Assembly (NCBI GenBank): GCA_947459205.1
Contig: CANHCR010000005.1
Coordinates: 1 to 64,000 of the forward strand
Length of the DNA: 64,000 bases
Source of the DNA: Caryophanales bacterium
GTDB taxonomy: Bacteria; Bacillota; Bacilli; Paenibacillales; CANHCR01
Direction of reading: 5' to 3'
Made by a program: the position numbers and the translations under genes. The notes under the pieces are model-generated. The model saw only the letters and a program-made list of their open reading frames with translations. It searched no databases and was not told where the DNA came from. Shown piece after piece: positions 17,795 to 25,570 of the stretch (positions are counted from its first letter, which is position 1; each line of letters opens with the position of its first letter).

Positions 17795-18403
17795 ATGGGT
17801 GTCTTGCAAAGACGGAAAGAAAAAACACGACAAAGAATCATTGAAATGGCGAAACAATTGTTTTTGTCGCAAGGATTTGTGAAGACGACAATGCACGATG
17901 TGGCGCGTGATTCCGAACTTGGTGTTGGTACGATCTATAACTATTTTCCCTCAAAGTCTGAACTGTTAATTGGAATATTTACGGAGGAAATGACTGAGGT
18001 CGAGCTCGATTTGCCTGTGTTGCTAAATAGTGATGAAAATGTAGGTGTTAAATTAAAACACCTCATTGATATTTATATCACGAAATTATTTCGGCATCAA
18101 CGAGCATTATTTCGTGAATTGATGGTGGTCATTTTTCATCGACAGGAAGGCTACGAGGAACTTGTTAATCAAATTTCACAGACAGATGACTTGTTTTTGC
18201 AAGTCATTCGAGGCTTCTTCGAAAATGAGAAAGAGTCCAAGAAGATTCCGGCGGAGTGGAACATAGATGTAGCCATTCAGGTGATTTATAGCATCTTACG
18301 ATCAACAACGATTGATTATCTTACTGGGGATGATTTAACCATCGATGATGTCAAGCGAAAGGTCCATATGCAATTGGATTTTTTGCTCAAAAAAATGGAT
18401 TAA
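17795..18403 (+). CDS. TetR/AcrR-family transcriptional regulator
   Basis: A 202-residue repressor with an N-terminal TetR helix-turn-helix (KTRQRIIEMAKQLFLSQGF, TTMHDVARDSELGVGTIYNYF, SKSELL) and a divergent helical ligand-binding domain. The start is ATG 17795, which follows AGGTGA; the GTG at 17786 is inside that ribosome-binding site. It lies in the same operon as the MMPL pump and is the obvious candidate to bind the palindrome at 15402-15435, giving autoregulation. A hairpin follows the stop. Confidence 0.92.
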   Translation: MGVLQRRKEKTRQRIIEMAKQLFLSQGFVKTTMHDVARDSELGVGTIYNYFPSKSELLIGIFTEEMTEVELDLPVLLNSDENVGVKLKHLIDIYITKLFRHQRALFRELMVVIFHRQEGYEELVNQISQTDDLFLQVIRGFFENEKESKKIPAEWNIDVAIQVIYSILRSTTIDYLTGDDLTIDDVKRKVHMQLDFLLKKMD

Positions 18404-18415
18404 TCTGGTGCGGAT

Positions 18416-18448
18416 TGCCCGTGACGATAAGACGATCACGGGCATTTC
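18416..18448 (+). terminator. Terminator after tetR
   Basis: TGCCCGTGA / TCACGGGCA 9-bp stem with an 11-base loop and a short T stretch. Confidence 0.6.
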
Positions 18449-18524
18449 TAATGCTCCCGTTTTTACCATATGATACGCAACCGCATCACACGTTAAATTT
18501 TTTTGCACTTAGACCTGGTGCGCT

Positions 18525-18550
18525 CATGGGGCTCGCGGGTGAGGAAAAAG
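18525..18550 (+). repeat. Dispersed repeat copy C (module 2)
   Basis: Twenty-three of 26 bases match 15282-15307. The 14-mer TGCGCTCATGGGGC that begins just before it (18519-18532) also occurs at 21346. Otherwise the 225 bases between tetR and the SDR remnant hold nothing I can name. Confidence 0.6.
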
Positions 18551-18627
18551 TGCTCTATCTTTAGAAAAATAGAGAAAAAAAGATGTTCTAAATATAGTAA
18601 TAGAAAATTGTGTTTTTTTATGACTCT

Positions 18628-19106
18628 CTTCAAATCGGTGCAAATAGTAAAGTGGACGTGACGTCCGAAAAAGGATGTCGCAGCAATCGTGGCCTCACTA
18701 AATAGTCGATGAGGGCGACTTGATGTGCTGATTAACAACGCCGGTATTTTAATCGATGATTATGATGGCGTTTTAAACCTCGATTTGTCCGTGTTACGCG
18801 CGACGATGGAGACGAATTTGTATGCCAAATTGCGCTCGTCCCAGGCGTTATTTCCGTTTTTGAAAATAAGCGACTGTGCCCGAATCGTCAACTTATCCAG
18901 TGCACTGGGGTTACTACGAGGAATGGGCTCAGGTGATGTGGCTTACAGTGTTTCCAAAACGGCTTTGAACGCTCTGACCATTAAACTGAATGCTGAATTT
19001 CGTGCATACGGTCGAGCAAACTGCAGATACGGCAGTTTGGCTTGCAATGGAATATGATGGTCCGGGCGGTCGTTTTTTTCAGGATCGAAAACCAATCGAT
19101 TGGTAG
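18628..19106 (+). pseudogene. Decayed short-chain dehydrogenase/reductase gene
   Basis: Pieces of one SDR protein lie in different frames. LQIGANSKVDVTSEK is followed by a +1 shift near 18670. DVAAIVASLNSR then runs into TGA 18710-18712, where families have Trp. GRLDVLINNAGI to SSALGLL and AYSVSKTALNALT (the NNAG and YxxxK motifs) follow in the frame of track ORF 18725. After a deletion of roughly 40 residues the frame switches again to TADTAVWLAMEYDGPGGRFF and ends at TAG 19104. The N-terminal GxxxGxG Rossmann segment is missing. Intact homologues are carbonyl-reductase-like enzymes of about 230-240 residues. The gene is non-functional. Confidence 0.87.
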
Positions 19107-19242
19107 TTTCTTGAAATCGTATTGTCAAATACAATTTGAGAGAGTTGTTAAGTGCTTATTCGTTTTTAAGAATAATTAACGGATTGTTATGCACACTGAA
19201 AAAATGCAATCGAAAAATTTTATTGTAAGTTTTCCGTCTCAG

Positions 19243-19271
19243 TTTGATATTATTCCGATATCGGTATAATA
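19243..19271 (+). promoter_or_regulatory. fic promoter with palindrome over the -10
   Basis: Bases 19248-19271 form a 24-base dyad (22 of 24 symmetric) around the perfect core CCGATATCGG. TATAAT at 19265-19270 lies inside the right arm. A weak -35-like TTTGAT overlaps the left side. A protein binding the dyad would block this promoter. Confidence 0.6.
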
Positions 19272-19292
19272 TAATGTCGAGAGGGTGAAAAC

Positions 19293-20249
19293 ATGGAATT
19301 TATGAACACAAAACAAGCAGCGAATCTTTGGGGTATTTCTGAACGTCGTGTCAGGAAGCTTTGTTCCGAAGGTCAGATTGAAGGAGCGAAGCGAGTGGGG
19401 AGAGCGTGGTTGATACCAGACGACACGCAAAAACCTGCGGATCAACGGGTAAAACAACACACTAATTATGTTTTTCCTTTGTTAAATGATCTTATTTTTT
19501 CAGAAGGGCAAACAGAACAATTAATGCGTATCAATGCCAAACTTTCCCGACTTAATGGCTTGAGACCTTTGACTCCCGGTGAAGTGGCTCGGCTCCGAGA
19601 AGAATTTTTGATTGAATTCACATACGATTCAAACGCCATTGAAGGAAATACTTTGACTCTTCAAGAAACCGCGCTTGTCATTAAGGAAGGCATCACCATT
19701 GACCAAAAGCCACTAAAAGATCATCTCGAAGTCGTAGGTCACAAGGACGCGTATCAATATGTCTTACAACTCATACAGGATCAGATTCCTTTTAGCGAAC
19801 GGATTATCAAAGAGATTCACACTTTGGTTCTTATGAATCAACCGCAGGACCGCGGAGTGTATCGAAAAGTCCCTGTTCGCATTGTTGGTGCTACACATGA
19901 ACCACCGCAGCCGTACTTGGTGCCGATTCAAATGGAGCAATTGCTTATGGATTACCCTAAGGTGATTACCAATATGCATCCTGTTGTATCCGTGGCTGTA
20001 TTCCACTTGCTTTTCGAAGGCATCCATCCTTTTATTGATGGCAATGGTCGAACAGGTCGGCTTATCCTTAATTTCGAATTGCTAAAACACGGATTCCCGC
20101 CAATCAACATAAAATTTGCGGATAGAAAAAAATATTACCAATGCTTTAATGAATTCTATGAAACGAAAAATCCGGAGACGATGGTACAATTGGTTGCAGA
20201 TTATGTGGAGTTAGAACTCGATCGGTACATTGAAATATTGACATATTAA
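19293..20249 (+). CDS. Fic-domain protein with N-terminal DNA-binding domain
   Basis: Fic proteins transfer AMP or other nucleotide phosphates to target hydroxyls. In this 318-residue protein, residues ~1-45 (NTKQAANLWGISERRVRKLC, RAWLIP) form a MerR/excisionase-like helix-turn-helix. The Fic active site is HPFIDGNGRTGR with His245. An inhibitory helix precedes it, SNAIEGN with Ser113 and Glu117, matching the [ST]xxxE[GN] motif of class II Fic proteins that self-inhibit. GAGGGTG lies before the ATG. A palindrome covers the promoter, so autoregulation through the HTH is plausible. No separate antitoxin (FicA/Phd-like) gene is seen. Targets unknown. Confidence 0.9.
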   Translation: MEFMNTKQAANLWGISERRVRKLCSEGQIEGAKRVGRAWLIPDDTQKPADQRVKQHTNYVFPLLNDLIFSEGQTEQLMRINAKLSRLNGLRPLTPGEVARLREEFLIEFTYDSNAIEGNTLTLQETALVIKEGITIDQKPLKDHLEVVGHKDAYQYVLQLIQDQIPFSERIIKEIHTLVLMNQPQDRGVYRKVPVRIVGATHEPPQPYLVPIQMEQLLMDYPKVITNMHPVVSVAVFHLLFEGIHPFIDGNGRTGRLILNFELLKHGFPPINIKFADRKKYYQCFNEFYETKNPETMVQLVADYVELELDRYIEILTY

Positions 20250-20291
20250 ATTTGTAGTAGGAAATTGCCTTCCCCGTAAGAAAATATTCAT

Positions 20292-20510
20292 GTGTTTACA
20301 CTTGCGGATGAGGATATTCTGATACTGAAATTACATGCGAATCGAAAAAAAGATTAAATCGATTTACATTTTTTGTTCCAACAAAATCCAGACGCTCTAG
20401 AGAAGGTCAAGCTACTGTTGCGAATCCATCAACATGAGGATTTACTTCAAAGGTTAGAGATTCTTACAGCAATGAAATCATCAGGTGCCGGTCGAATGCC
20501 GTGGAAATAA
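20292..20510 (+). pseudogene. Remnant of a nucleotidyltransferase-like gene
   Basis: One frame reads FTLADEDILILKLHANRKKD, then TAA 20355-20357, then IDLHFLFQQNPDALEKVKLL to AGRMPWK and TAA 20508. The pattern S/A-D-E-D-I-L-x-L-K-L-x-A-x-R-x-K-D resembles the C-terminal part of AbiEii/DUF6036-type nucleotidyltransferases, many of which are toxin components. The internal TAA probably replaces CAA (Gln). No N-terminal catalytic GS-DxD part is present. It fills much of the 435-base gap after fic. Family assignment is by motif memory only. Confidence 0.62.
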
Positions 20511-20522
20511 GTTGACCAAGCT

Positions 20523-20545
20523 AGGCGTTTCGGATTATGCGGGGG
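20523..20545 (+). repeat. Dispersed repeat copy B (module 1)
   Basis: Twenty-two of 23 bases match 15259-15281. It lies 12 bases after the nucleotidyltransferase remnant. Confidence 0.65.
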
Positions 20546-20602
20546 AATATTGCTCTGAGGAGCGGGGAGAAGTGGACTGAGGCCATTAAATACAAAAATA
20601 AA

Positions 20603-20651
20603 TTCGGGCGTACATTGATTAACCAATGAGGTGTATTCAAAAACGCCCGAA
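20603..20651 (-). terminator. Hairpin downstream of the collagen-like gene
   Basis: TTCGGGCGT / ACGCCCGAA 9-bp stem with a long 31-base loop, 34 bases beyond the minus-strand stop. T residues occur on either side. Confidence 0.55.
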
Positions 20652-20684
20652 AATTTGTGCGATTATGACATTTCTAAACGGCGT

Positions 20685-21242
20685 CTACGTGCTAATGTAG
20701 AGAATAGTACCTACAAGTTGACTGCCAACTGAAACCGCTGTGAAATTGAGAGGCACCGTGTTTTTTTGTTGCGCATCGAGTGTAAAAAGGTACACGTTGG
20801 TGTTGCTTGGTTGCACTTGTCCGGTAAGCGTGCCAGCTGCTGCCGTGAAATTAGCATAGTAAGCGATAATTAGTGATCCTGCAAACGAAGTCGTCAATTC
20901 ACTGATAAATGGCAGACCGCTAATGATGAGTTGACCAGCGCAACCGGCAACAGAGGTGATGACAATATTGAAATTGCAAAACACCAACTTGCCCACTCGG
21001 TAGTAGTCTGCTTGATTACTTGTGATGCCTGCCGTGCCGCTCGTAGAGCCCGTCAGTACCGGAGTCCAAAGTCCGGTCGCATCATTCACCGTTCCTGGTG
21101 GCCCTGCTGGGCCGGGTTCTCCTTGTGGACCAGCGGGACCTGCGGCTCCTGCCGGCCCTGCTGGACCAGCGACTCCAGGTGGTCCCTGTGGTCCTCGTGG
21201 CCCTTCAAAACAATTGTGACAATTCCCACAGTTACAACTCAT
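20685..21242 (-). CDS. Collagen-like surface or spore-coat protein
   Basis: A 185-residue protein. A short cysteine-rich start ([17 protein letters not shown]) is followed by about a dozen uninterrupted G-x-y triplets rich in GPA, GPQ and GPP, then a ~120-residue beta-rich C-terminal domain. The design matches BclA/ExsJ-like exosporium filament proteins of Bacillales, in which the C-terminal domain trimerises and the Gly-x-y part forms a triple helix. There is no signal peptide, as is common for spore-surface proteins assembled from the mother cell. GGGGGTGATT precedes the ATG on the minus strand. Function is inferred. Confidence 0.82.
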   Translation of the reverse strand: MSCNCGNCHNCFEGPRGPQGPPGVAGPAGPAGAAGPAGPQGEPGPAGPPGTVNDATGLWTPVLTGSTSGTAGITSNQADYYRVGKLVFCNFNIVITSVAGCAGQLIISGLPFISELTTSFAGSLIIAYYANFTAAAGTLTGQVQPSNTNVYLFTLDAQQKNTVPLNFTAVSVGSQLVGTILYIST

Positions 21243-21345
21243 CTTTAATCACCCCCTTTATCACATGATATGCAAGGTGAAATGAGTTGTCTGTTTGTTC
21301 ATACAAACGATTCCAAGATCATTAATTTATAATTTTGCAGTTCGT

Positions 21346-21359
21346 TGCGCTCATGGGGC
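21346..21359 (+). repeat. Dispersed repeat copy D (partial)
   Basis: The 14-mer TGCGCTCATGGGGC is identical to 18519-18532. It lies in the gap between the collagen-like and ugd genes. Confidence 0.4.
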
Positions 21360-21406
21360 GACTAGTCGGCAGATTGAAAGTATTGAGTGCGGCGCAGTTA
21401 TCATCT

Positions 21407-22717
21407 CTACCGGCGGATGGCAGGTGGTCTTCCGATTGAAATGTACTGGATGCCATGTTGCTCTGCGTCTTTGACTGAGTAACAGTTGCGACCGTCTAAG
21501 ACAATCGGTTGTGTCATCCACTTTGCAAATTTTTTTAGAGGAATGGTGGTGATTTCTGACCACTCGGTAAAAATGAAACATAGGTCGGCATTTTTTAACG
21601 CGCGTTGAGCGCTTGTACAATATTGCAATGTCGTACCGAATTGTTGCTTCAAGTTGTCGAGTCCGCAAGGGTCGTATACGCTCACTTCAGCGCCTTCTTC
21701 GATGAGTAGCGACAAGCAGGGGAGCGCGGGCGATTCGCGCAAGTCATCGGTGGCCGGTTTGAACGTAACGCCGAGCACTGCGATTTTAAGTTTTTTGAAA
21801 CTTTTATAAAAACGGCGCGCTTTTTTGATCAGCTTTAACTTTTGGTTCTCATTGACCTCGATGGCCGCTTTGACTGTTTTAATCTCGTAATCGTGAAAAT
21901 TAGCAAGCCAGTGGAGCGCTTTCGTGTCTTTCGGAAAACAGGAACCGCCGTAGCCTGTACCAGCACGCAAAAATTTGTTGCCGATTCGTGAATCGAGACC
22001 GATGCCGTACGACACGTCGTCGATGTTTGCGCCAACGATGTCGCACAAGTTGGCCATTTCGTTAATGTAGGAAATTTTGAGCGCGAGAAAGTTGTTGGAC
22101 GCATATTTGATCAGTTCGGCGCTACGACGATTGGTGTACACAATGGGCGCTGTCCACCGTTCAAAAAGTGCCGTAAGCGTGTCTGTCACGAATGGATTAG
22201 ATGTCTCTAAGCCGATGACAATTCGCTCCGGTTGGAGTGTGTCGCGCACCGCCGTACCTTGGGCGAGAAACTCTGGATTGGAGACGAGATGAAACGATTT
22301 TTCGGGCGCGAGTTCCAGCAACAATTCGGAGAGTTGGTCGCCAGTCCCGACGGGGACGGTTGATTTAATGAGGATAAGGGTATCTGATGCTGCGTGACGC
22401 GCGATGTCCTTTATCACAGAATAAACGTAACTTAAGTTCGCCGAACCGTCGCTTTTCTCCGGCGTTCCGACTGCGACAATGATGACGTTCGCTGTGGAGA
22501 ACGCTTTTTTGCTGTTCGTGGTGAAAGTCATTTGTTTGCCGAATGTATGCAAAAGTTGCGGTACATCCTGCTCGCGAATGACCGCGTCTCCTTTTTTGAG
22601 GCGTTCGATTTTTTCGCTTTGTTTGTCGAGACAAATCAGTCGATGACCGCACGATGCAAGGCACAGTGCCGTCACCAGTCCAACATATCCCGTACCAGCA
22701 ACGGTGACATTTAACAT
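21407..22717 (-). CDS. UDP-glucose 6-dehydrogenase
   Basis: Oxidises UDP-glucose to UDP-glucuronate with two NAD+. The 436 residues have the NAD-binding GTGYVGLVTA at the N-terminus, the central helix segment YASNNFLALKISYINEMANLC, the catalytic cysteine in GYGGSCFPKDTKAL (about residue 260), and a C-terminal Rossmann-like domain (AVLGVTFKPATDDLRESP). Its ATG overlaps the stop of the upstream glycosyltransferase (ATGTTAA), so the two are coupled. The homologues TuaD and Ugd feed teichuronic acid, capsule or glucuronyl lipids. Confidence 0.93.
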   Translation of the reverse strand: MLNVTVAGTGYVGLVTALCLASCGHRLICLDKQSEKIERLKKGDAVIREQDVPQLLHTFGKQMTFTTNSKKAFSTANVIIVAVGTPEKSDGSANLSYVYSVIKDIARHAASDTLILIKSTVPVGTGDQLSELLLELAPEKSFHLVSNPEFLAQGTAVRDTLQPERIVIGLETSNPFVTDTLTALFERWTAPIVYTNRRSAELIKYASNNFLALKISYINEMANLCDIVGANIDDVSYGIGLDSRIGNKFLRAGTGYGGSCFPKDTKALHWLANFHDYEIKTVKAAIEVNENQKLKLIKKARRFYKSFKKLKIAVLGVTFKPATDDLRESPALPCLSLLIEEGAEVSVYDPCGLDNLKQQFGTTLQYCTSAQRALKNADLCFIFTEWSEITTIPLKKFAKWMTQPIVLDGRNCYSVKDAEQHGIQYISIGRPPAIRR

Positions 22718-23829
22718 ATCGAACGCGCCCCCAATGCTCGAGCCTCAACAAGTTGGTCATAGTCCGATAGCAAATGAGAGAATACATGTTCCCAAGTCCG
22801 TTGTTGTGCGGTCAGTAACGCTTGTGCGGATAGGCGTTCGATGAGCGCTGGGTGTTTGGCAGCCTGCAACATCGAATTCGCCAACGACTTAGCGTCATCG
22901 CTTGCAAAATGAATCGAGTTTTGCATATGACGGGCAAAATCCAATTGTCCACCGCGGTCGGCGCATATGACCGGCAAACCGCTCGCCATTGCCTCGAGCA
23001 TGACGTTGCCAAATGTTTCGCTTGACGACGGACATACGAAACAATGTGCGGAACGATAGATGGTGGCCAACTCATCACCTGTTTTGAAGCCGGTAAGTTG
23101 AATACATTCCGTCTTCCGTTCTTGCAATATTTCGAGATAGGGGCCATCTCCTGTAAACACGAACCGCACCGGACCGCTGTATGCCTGTAAAAACTCATCG
23201 ATAGCCTCAGCGAAAAGATCCAATCCTTTTTCTGCTGCCATGCGCCCGACATACAAAAATGTGAACGGTGCCTTCTCGCGATGTTCGGCAGGCTGGAAAC
23301 GGGCACAATCAATCCCGCGCGACCAGACGCCGACGCGAGGATAACCCTTGGCAATCAGCATAGACTGTGTCTGGTAAGAGGGAGCGAGATTGAGGTCTGC
23401 ATGTTCATGAAACCAAAGTAAATATTTATCCAACCAACGTCCGAAATACTCCAATTTGTAATATTTTAAATACATATCGAAATTCGTATGATAAGACATA
23501 ACGAGTGGCAGGTTGTGCTCGCGCGCGTATTTGAGGCCACACCAACCAATCGGCAGGGCAGTCGTTATGTGCACGATATCTGGTTTGAAATCGTCGGCGA
23601 TGGCTTTGATTTTCGCATAAGACGGGAGTGTAATTCGTGACTGTGCGTAAAGTGGTGCTCGAACGCTTTTGATGCGAACCACCGAGTCATTTGCGTCCGT
23701 ACCGTAGTCTGGCGCAAAAAATAAGTGTTCCACTTGACGCGTATGCAAATAGCCTGAAAGCCTCTGTAAGGTATGGCTGACACCGTTAATTTCCGGCGCA
23801 TATGTGTCTGTAAAAAATGCAATTCTCAT
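22711..23829 (-). CDS. GT4-family glycosyltransferase
   Basis: A 372-residue GT-B glycosyltransferase. The N-terminal acceptor domain begins MRIAFFTDTYAPEINGVSHTL, as in diacylglycerol or phosphatidylinositol-mannoside-type transferases. The C-terminal donor domain has LYVGRMAAEKGLDLF and the E-x7-E signature in SSETFGNVMLEAMASGLP. It is the first gene of a two-gene operon with UDP-glucose dehydrogenase, so UDP-glucuronate is a plausible donor and a membrane lipid a plausible acceptor. Both are inference. It is divergent from a fatty-acid desaturase. Confidence 0.85.
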   Translation of the reverse strand: MRIAFFTDTYAPEINGVSHTLQRLSGYLHTRQVEHLFFAPDYGTDANDSVVRIKSVRAPLYAQSRITLPSYAKIKAIADDFKPDIVHITTALPIGWCGLKYAREHNLPLVMSYHTNFDMYLKYYKLEYFGRWLDKYLLWFHEHADLNLAPSYQTQSMLIAKGYPRVGVWSRGIDCARFQPAEHREKAPFTFLYVGRMAAEKGLDLFAEAIDEFLQAYSGPVRFVFTGDGPYLEILQERKTECIQLTGFKTGDELATIYRSAHCFVCPSSSETFGNVMLEAMASGLPVICADRGGQLDFARHMQNSIHFASDDAKSLANSMLQAAKHPALIERLSAQALLTAQQRTWEHVFSHLLSDYDQLVEARALGARSIC

Positions 23830-23941
23830 GATGACCTCCGCAACCTTTTTGATACCATAGTACGAAAAAACGCGAAATGGACACAGTCGTTTTGTGTTAA
23901 TAAATTGCTATAAATGTGTAAATGAGTAGTCCGTGTTGCAT

Positions 23942-23970
23942 TTGTCACCGTAAAAAGCATATGATATAAG
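23942..23970 (+). promoter_or_regulatory. Promoter of the desaturase gene
   Basis: TTGTCA, a 17-base spacer and TATAAG, followed after 17 bases by AAAGGAG at 23988-23994. Confidence 0.55.
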
Positions 23971-24005
23971 TTAAGACTATATAAATTAAAGGAGACATCG
24001 TCACA

Positions 24006-25034
24006 ATTAAACCGAAACCAGAGCAAGCAGATACCCATTTTCGTCTTTCACCGTACGACCAACCCGTTTTACGCAAAAGTTTGTGGCAACTAGTGAATAC
24101 TGTCGTCCCGTTGGTGATTTGTTGGTATGGTGCTTATGCCGCACTTTCATTACATTTTATACCAGCATTGCTACTCGCTTCGGTTGCAGGCATATTCCTG
24201 CTACGCGTGTTCATTATTTTTCATGATTGTTGCCATCGTTCTTTTTTTAAGAGCAGATGGATGAACGAAATGATTGGATATATTGCCGGCGTGTTAACCT
24301 TCACTCCATATGAGCAGTGGCGCAATACACATGTCACACATCATGCTACAAGTGGGAATTTAGATAAACGCGGGACGGGGGACATATGGACCTTGACCGT
24401 GAAGGAATTTTCCGCACTGTCGAGTTGGAAAAAACTCGTTTATCGTTTGTATCGCAACCCGCTAGTGATGTTTACGGTTGGTCCAATTTATATTTTTTTG
24501 ATCGATTACCGCGTCAATCGTAAACAAATAACGCCAAAAGAGCGTTTCAACACCTATGCTACAAATCTTGGCATCGTTCTGTTGTTGGGCGCGCTTACCG
24601 CAGTCTTCGGCTGGCAGGCGATGCTGCTTGTGCAAATTCCGATGTTCATGATTTCTGGGATGGCGGGGATTTGGTTATTTTATGTTCAACATCAATTCGA
24701 AGAGTCGTATTACGAAGCAAACGAGCAATGGAGTTATAAACTTGCCGCTCTACAAGGCAGTTCTTTCTTCCGATTGCCAAAGTTTCTTCACTGGCTGACG
24801 GGGAATATCGGCTACCATCACATTCACCATTTGAACCCGCGTGTGCCGAATTATTTTTTGCCGATTGTGTTCAAGATGCATGATGAACTGCGCGATGTGC
24901 CGACGCTCACGATTCGTAGTAGTTTTTCCACACTTCGTCTACGTTTGTGGGACGAGGATGAGAAGAAAATGGTGGGTTGGCGTGAATGGCGGAGATGGAC
25001 GAAAGTTGTCAAACACAACAATAAAGTCGCTTAG
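24006..25034 (+). CDS. des: Membrane fatty-acid desaturase (Des-like)
   Basis: Inserts a double bond into membrane phospholipid acyl chains. Three histidine boxes are present: HDCCH, HVTHH and GYHHIHH. The segment between them (SGNLDKRGTGDIWTLTV, YRLYRNPLVMFTVGPIY) closely follows B. subtilis Des. The track starts at TTG 24081, but similarity to Des continues upstream (YDQPVLRKSLWQLVNTVVP). The only ribosome-binding site, AAAGGAG at 23988, has no ATG, GTG or TTG in this frame at working distance. I place the start at ATT 24006, giving 342 residues against about 350 for Des. No DesK/DesR pair is adjacent. Confidence 0.87.
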   Translation: MKPKPEQADTHFRLSPYDQPVLRKSLWQLVNTVVPLVICWYGAYAALSLHFIPALLLASVAGIFLLRVFIIFHDCCHRSFFKSRWMNEMIGYIAGVLTFTPYEQWRNTHVTHHATSGNLDKRGTGDIWTLTVKEFSALSSWKKLVYRLYRNPLVMFTVGPIYIFLIDYRVNRKQITPKERFNTYATNLGIVLLLGALTAVFGWQAMLLVQIPMFMISGMAGIWLFYVQHQFEESYYEANEQWSYKLAALQGSSFFRLPKFLHWLTGNIGYHHIHHLNPRVPNYFLPIVFKMHDELRDVPTLTIRSSFSTLRLRLWDEDEKKMVGWREWRRWTKVVKHNNKVA

Positions 25035-25057
25035 TTTTTCTGATTTTTTATTTTTAG

Positions 25058-25086
25058 TTGCATTCTGTTTTCATGCAGAGTATAAT
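25058..25086 (+). promoter_or_regulatory. Promoter of the cold-shock gene
   Basis: TTGCAT, a 17-base spacer and a perfect TATAAT. It implies a 5' leader of roughly 120 bases before the csp start. Confidence 0.72.
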
Positions 25087-25111
25087 ATGTATTGTATCAA
25101 TGACCTTATCT

Positions 25112-25168
25112 CACATGTGACGCAAGGTTGTGAACGTTAGACAACCGAACAGTCGCATGTGTTTTTTT
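25112..25168 (+). promoter_or_regulatory. Structured csp leader with terminator-like hairpin
   Basis: CACATG (25112) pairs with CATGTG (25156-25161), enclosing an inner stem GGTTGT/ACAACC. The outer arm is followed at once by seven T. This could be an attenuator or part of a cold-responsive leader fold. Long structured leaders are known for csp mRNAs. Confidence 0.5.
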
Positions 25169-25212
25169 ATTGCGATAAGAAAAGTAGGGTCGATCAAAAG
25201 GAGGAAATGATT

Positions 25213-25413
25213 GTGGAGCAAGGTACAGTAAAATGGTTTAACGCAGAAAAAGGGTTTGGATTTATCGAGGTTGAAGGTGGCAAAGACGTTTTCGTTCACT
25301 TTAGTGCGATCGTAAGCGAAGGCTACAAAACGTTGGAAGAAGGCCAACGCGTTCAATTCAACGTGGTACAAGGCAACAGAGGACCGCAAGCTGAGAACGT
25401 AACAAAATTGTAA
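25213..25413 (+). CDS. Cold-shock protein (CspB/CspD-like)
   Basis: A 66-residue single-strand nucleic-acid-binding OB fold that melts RNA structure in the cold. RNP1 is KGFGFIEV and RNP2 is VFVHF. The start is GTG 25213 ([17 protein letters not shown]), eight bases after AGGAGG, which gives the normal family length; the ATG at 25207 is too close to the ribosome-binding site and the track start at 25159 lies in the leader. A terminator follows. The desaturase just upstream is also a cold-response type gene. Confidence 0.94.
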   Translation: MEQGTVKWFNAEKGFGFIEVEGGKDVFVHFSAIVSEGYKTLEEGQRVQFNVVQGNRGPQAENVTKL

Positions 25414-25440
25414 TCAGCACTCGCATAACAAACGACAAAA

Positions 25441-25475
25441 ATCACTTCGGAGTTACATCTGAAGTGGTTTTTTTT
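25441..25475 (+). terminator. Terminator of csp
   Basis: CACTTC/GAAGTG within a longer imperfect stem, followed by eight T. Confidence 0.85.
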
Positions 25476-25570
25476 ATGAAAATGTGGCCCTTAGTCACTT
25501 GAGTTGATACATTGTCCATATTGTGCTAGTTTAATTGCATACTTATCATTTCCATAAATGCTTGTGGTAG

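Noticed and set aside
21022-21219. Plus-strand ORF of Pro/Gly/Ala repeats
   Set aside because: It is the antisense shadow of the Gly-x-y repeats of the collagen-like gene; no ribosome-binding site.
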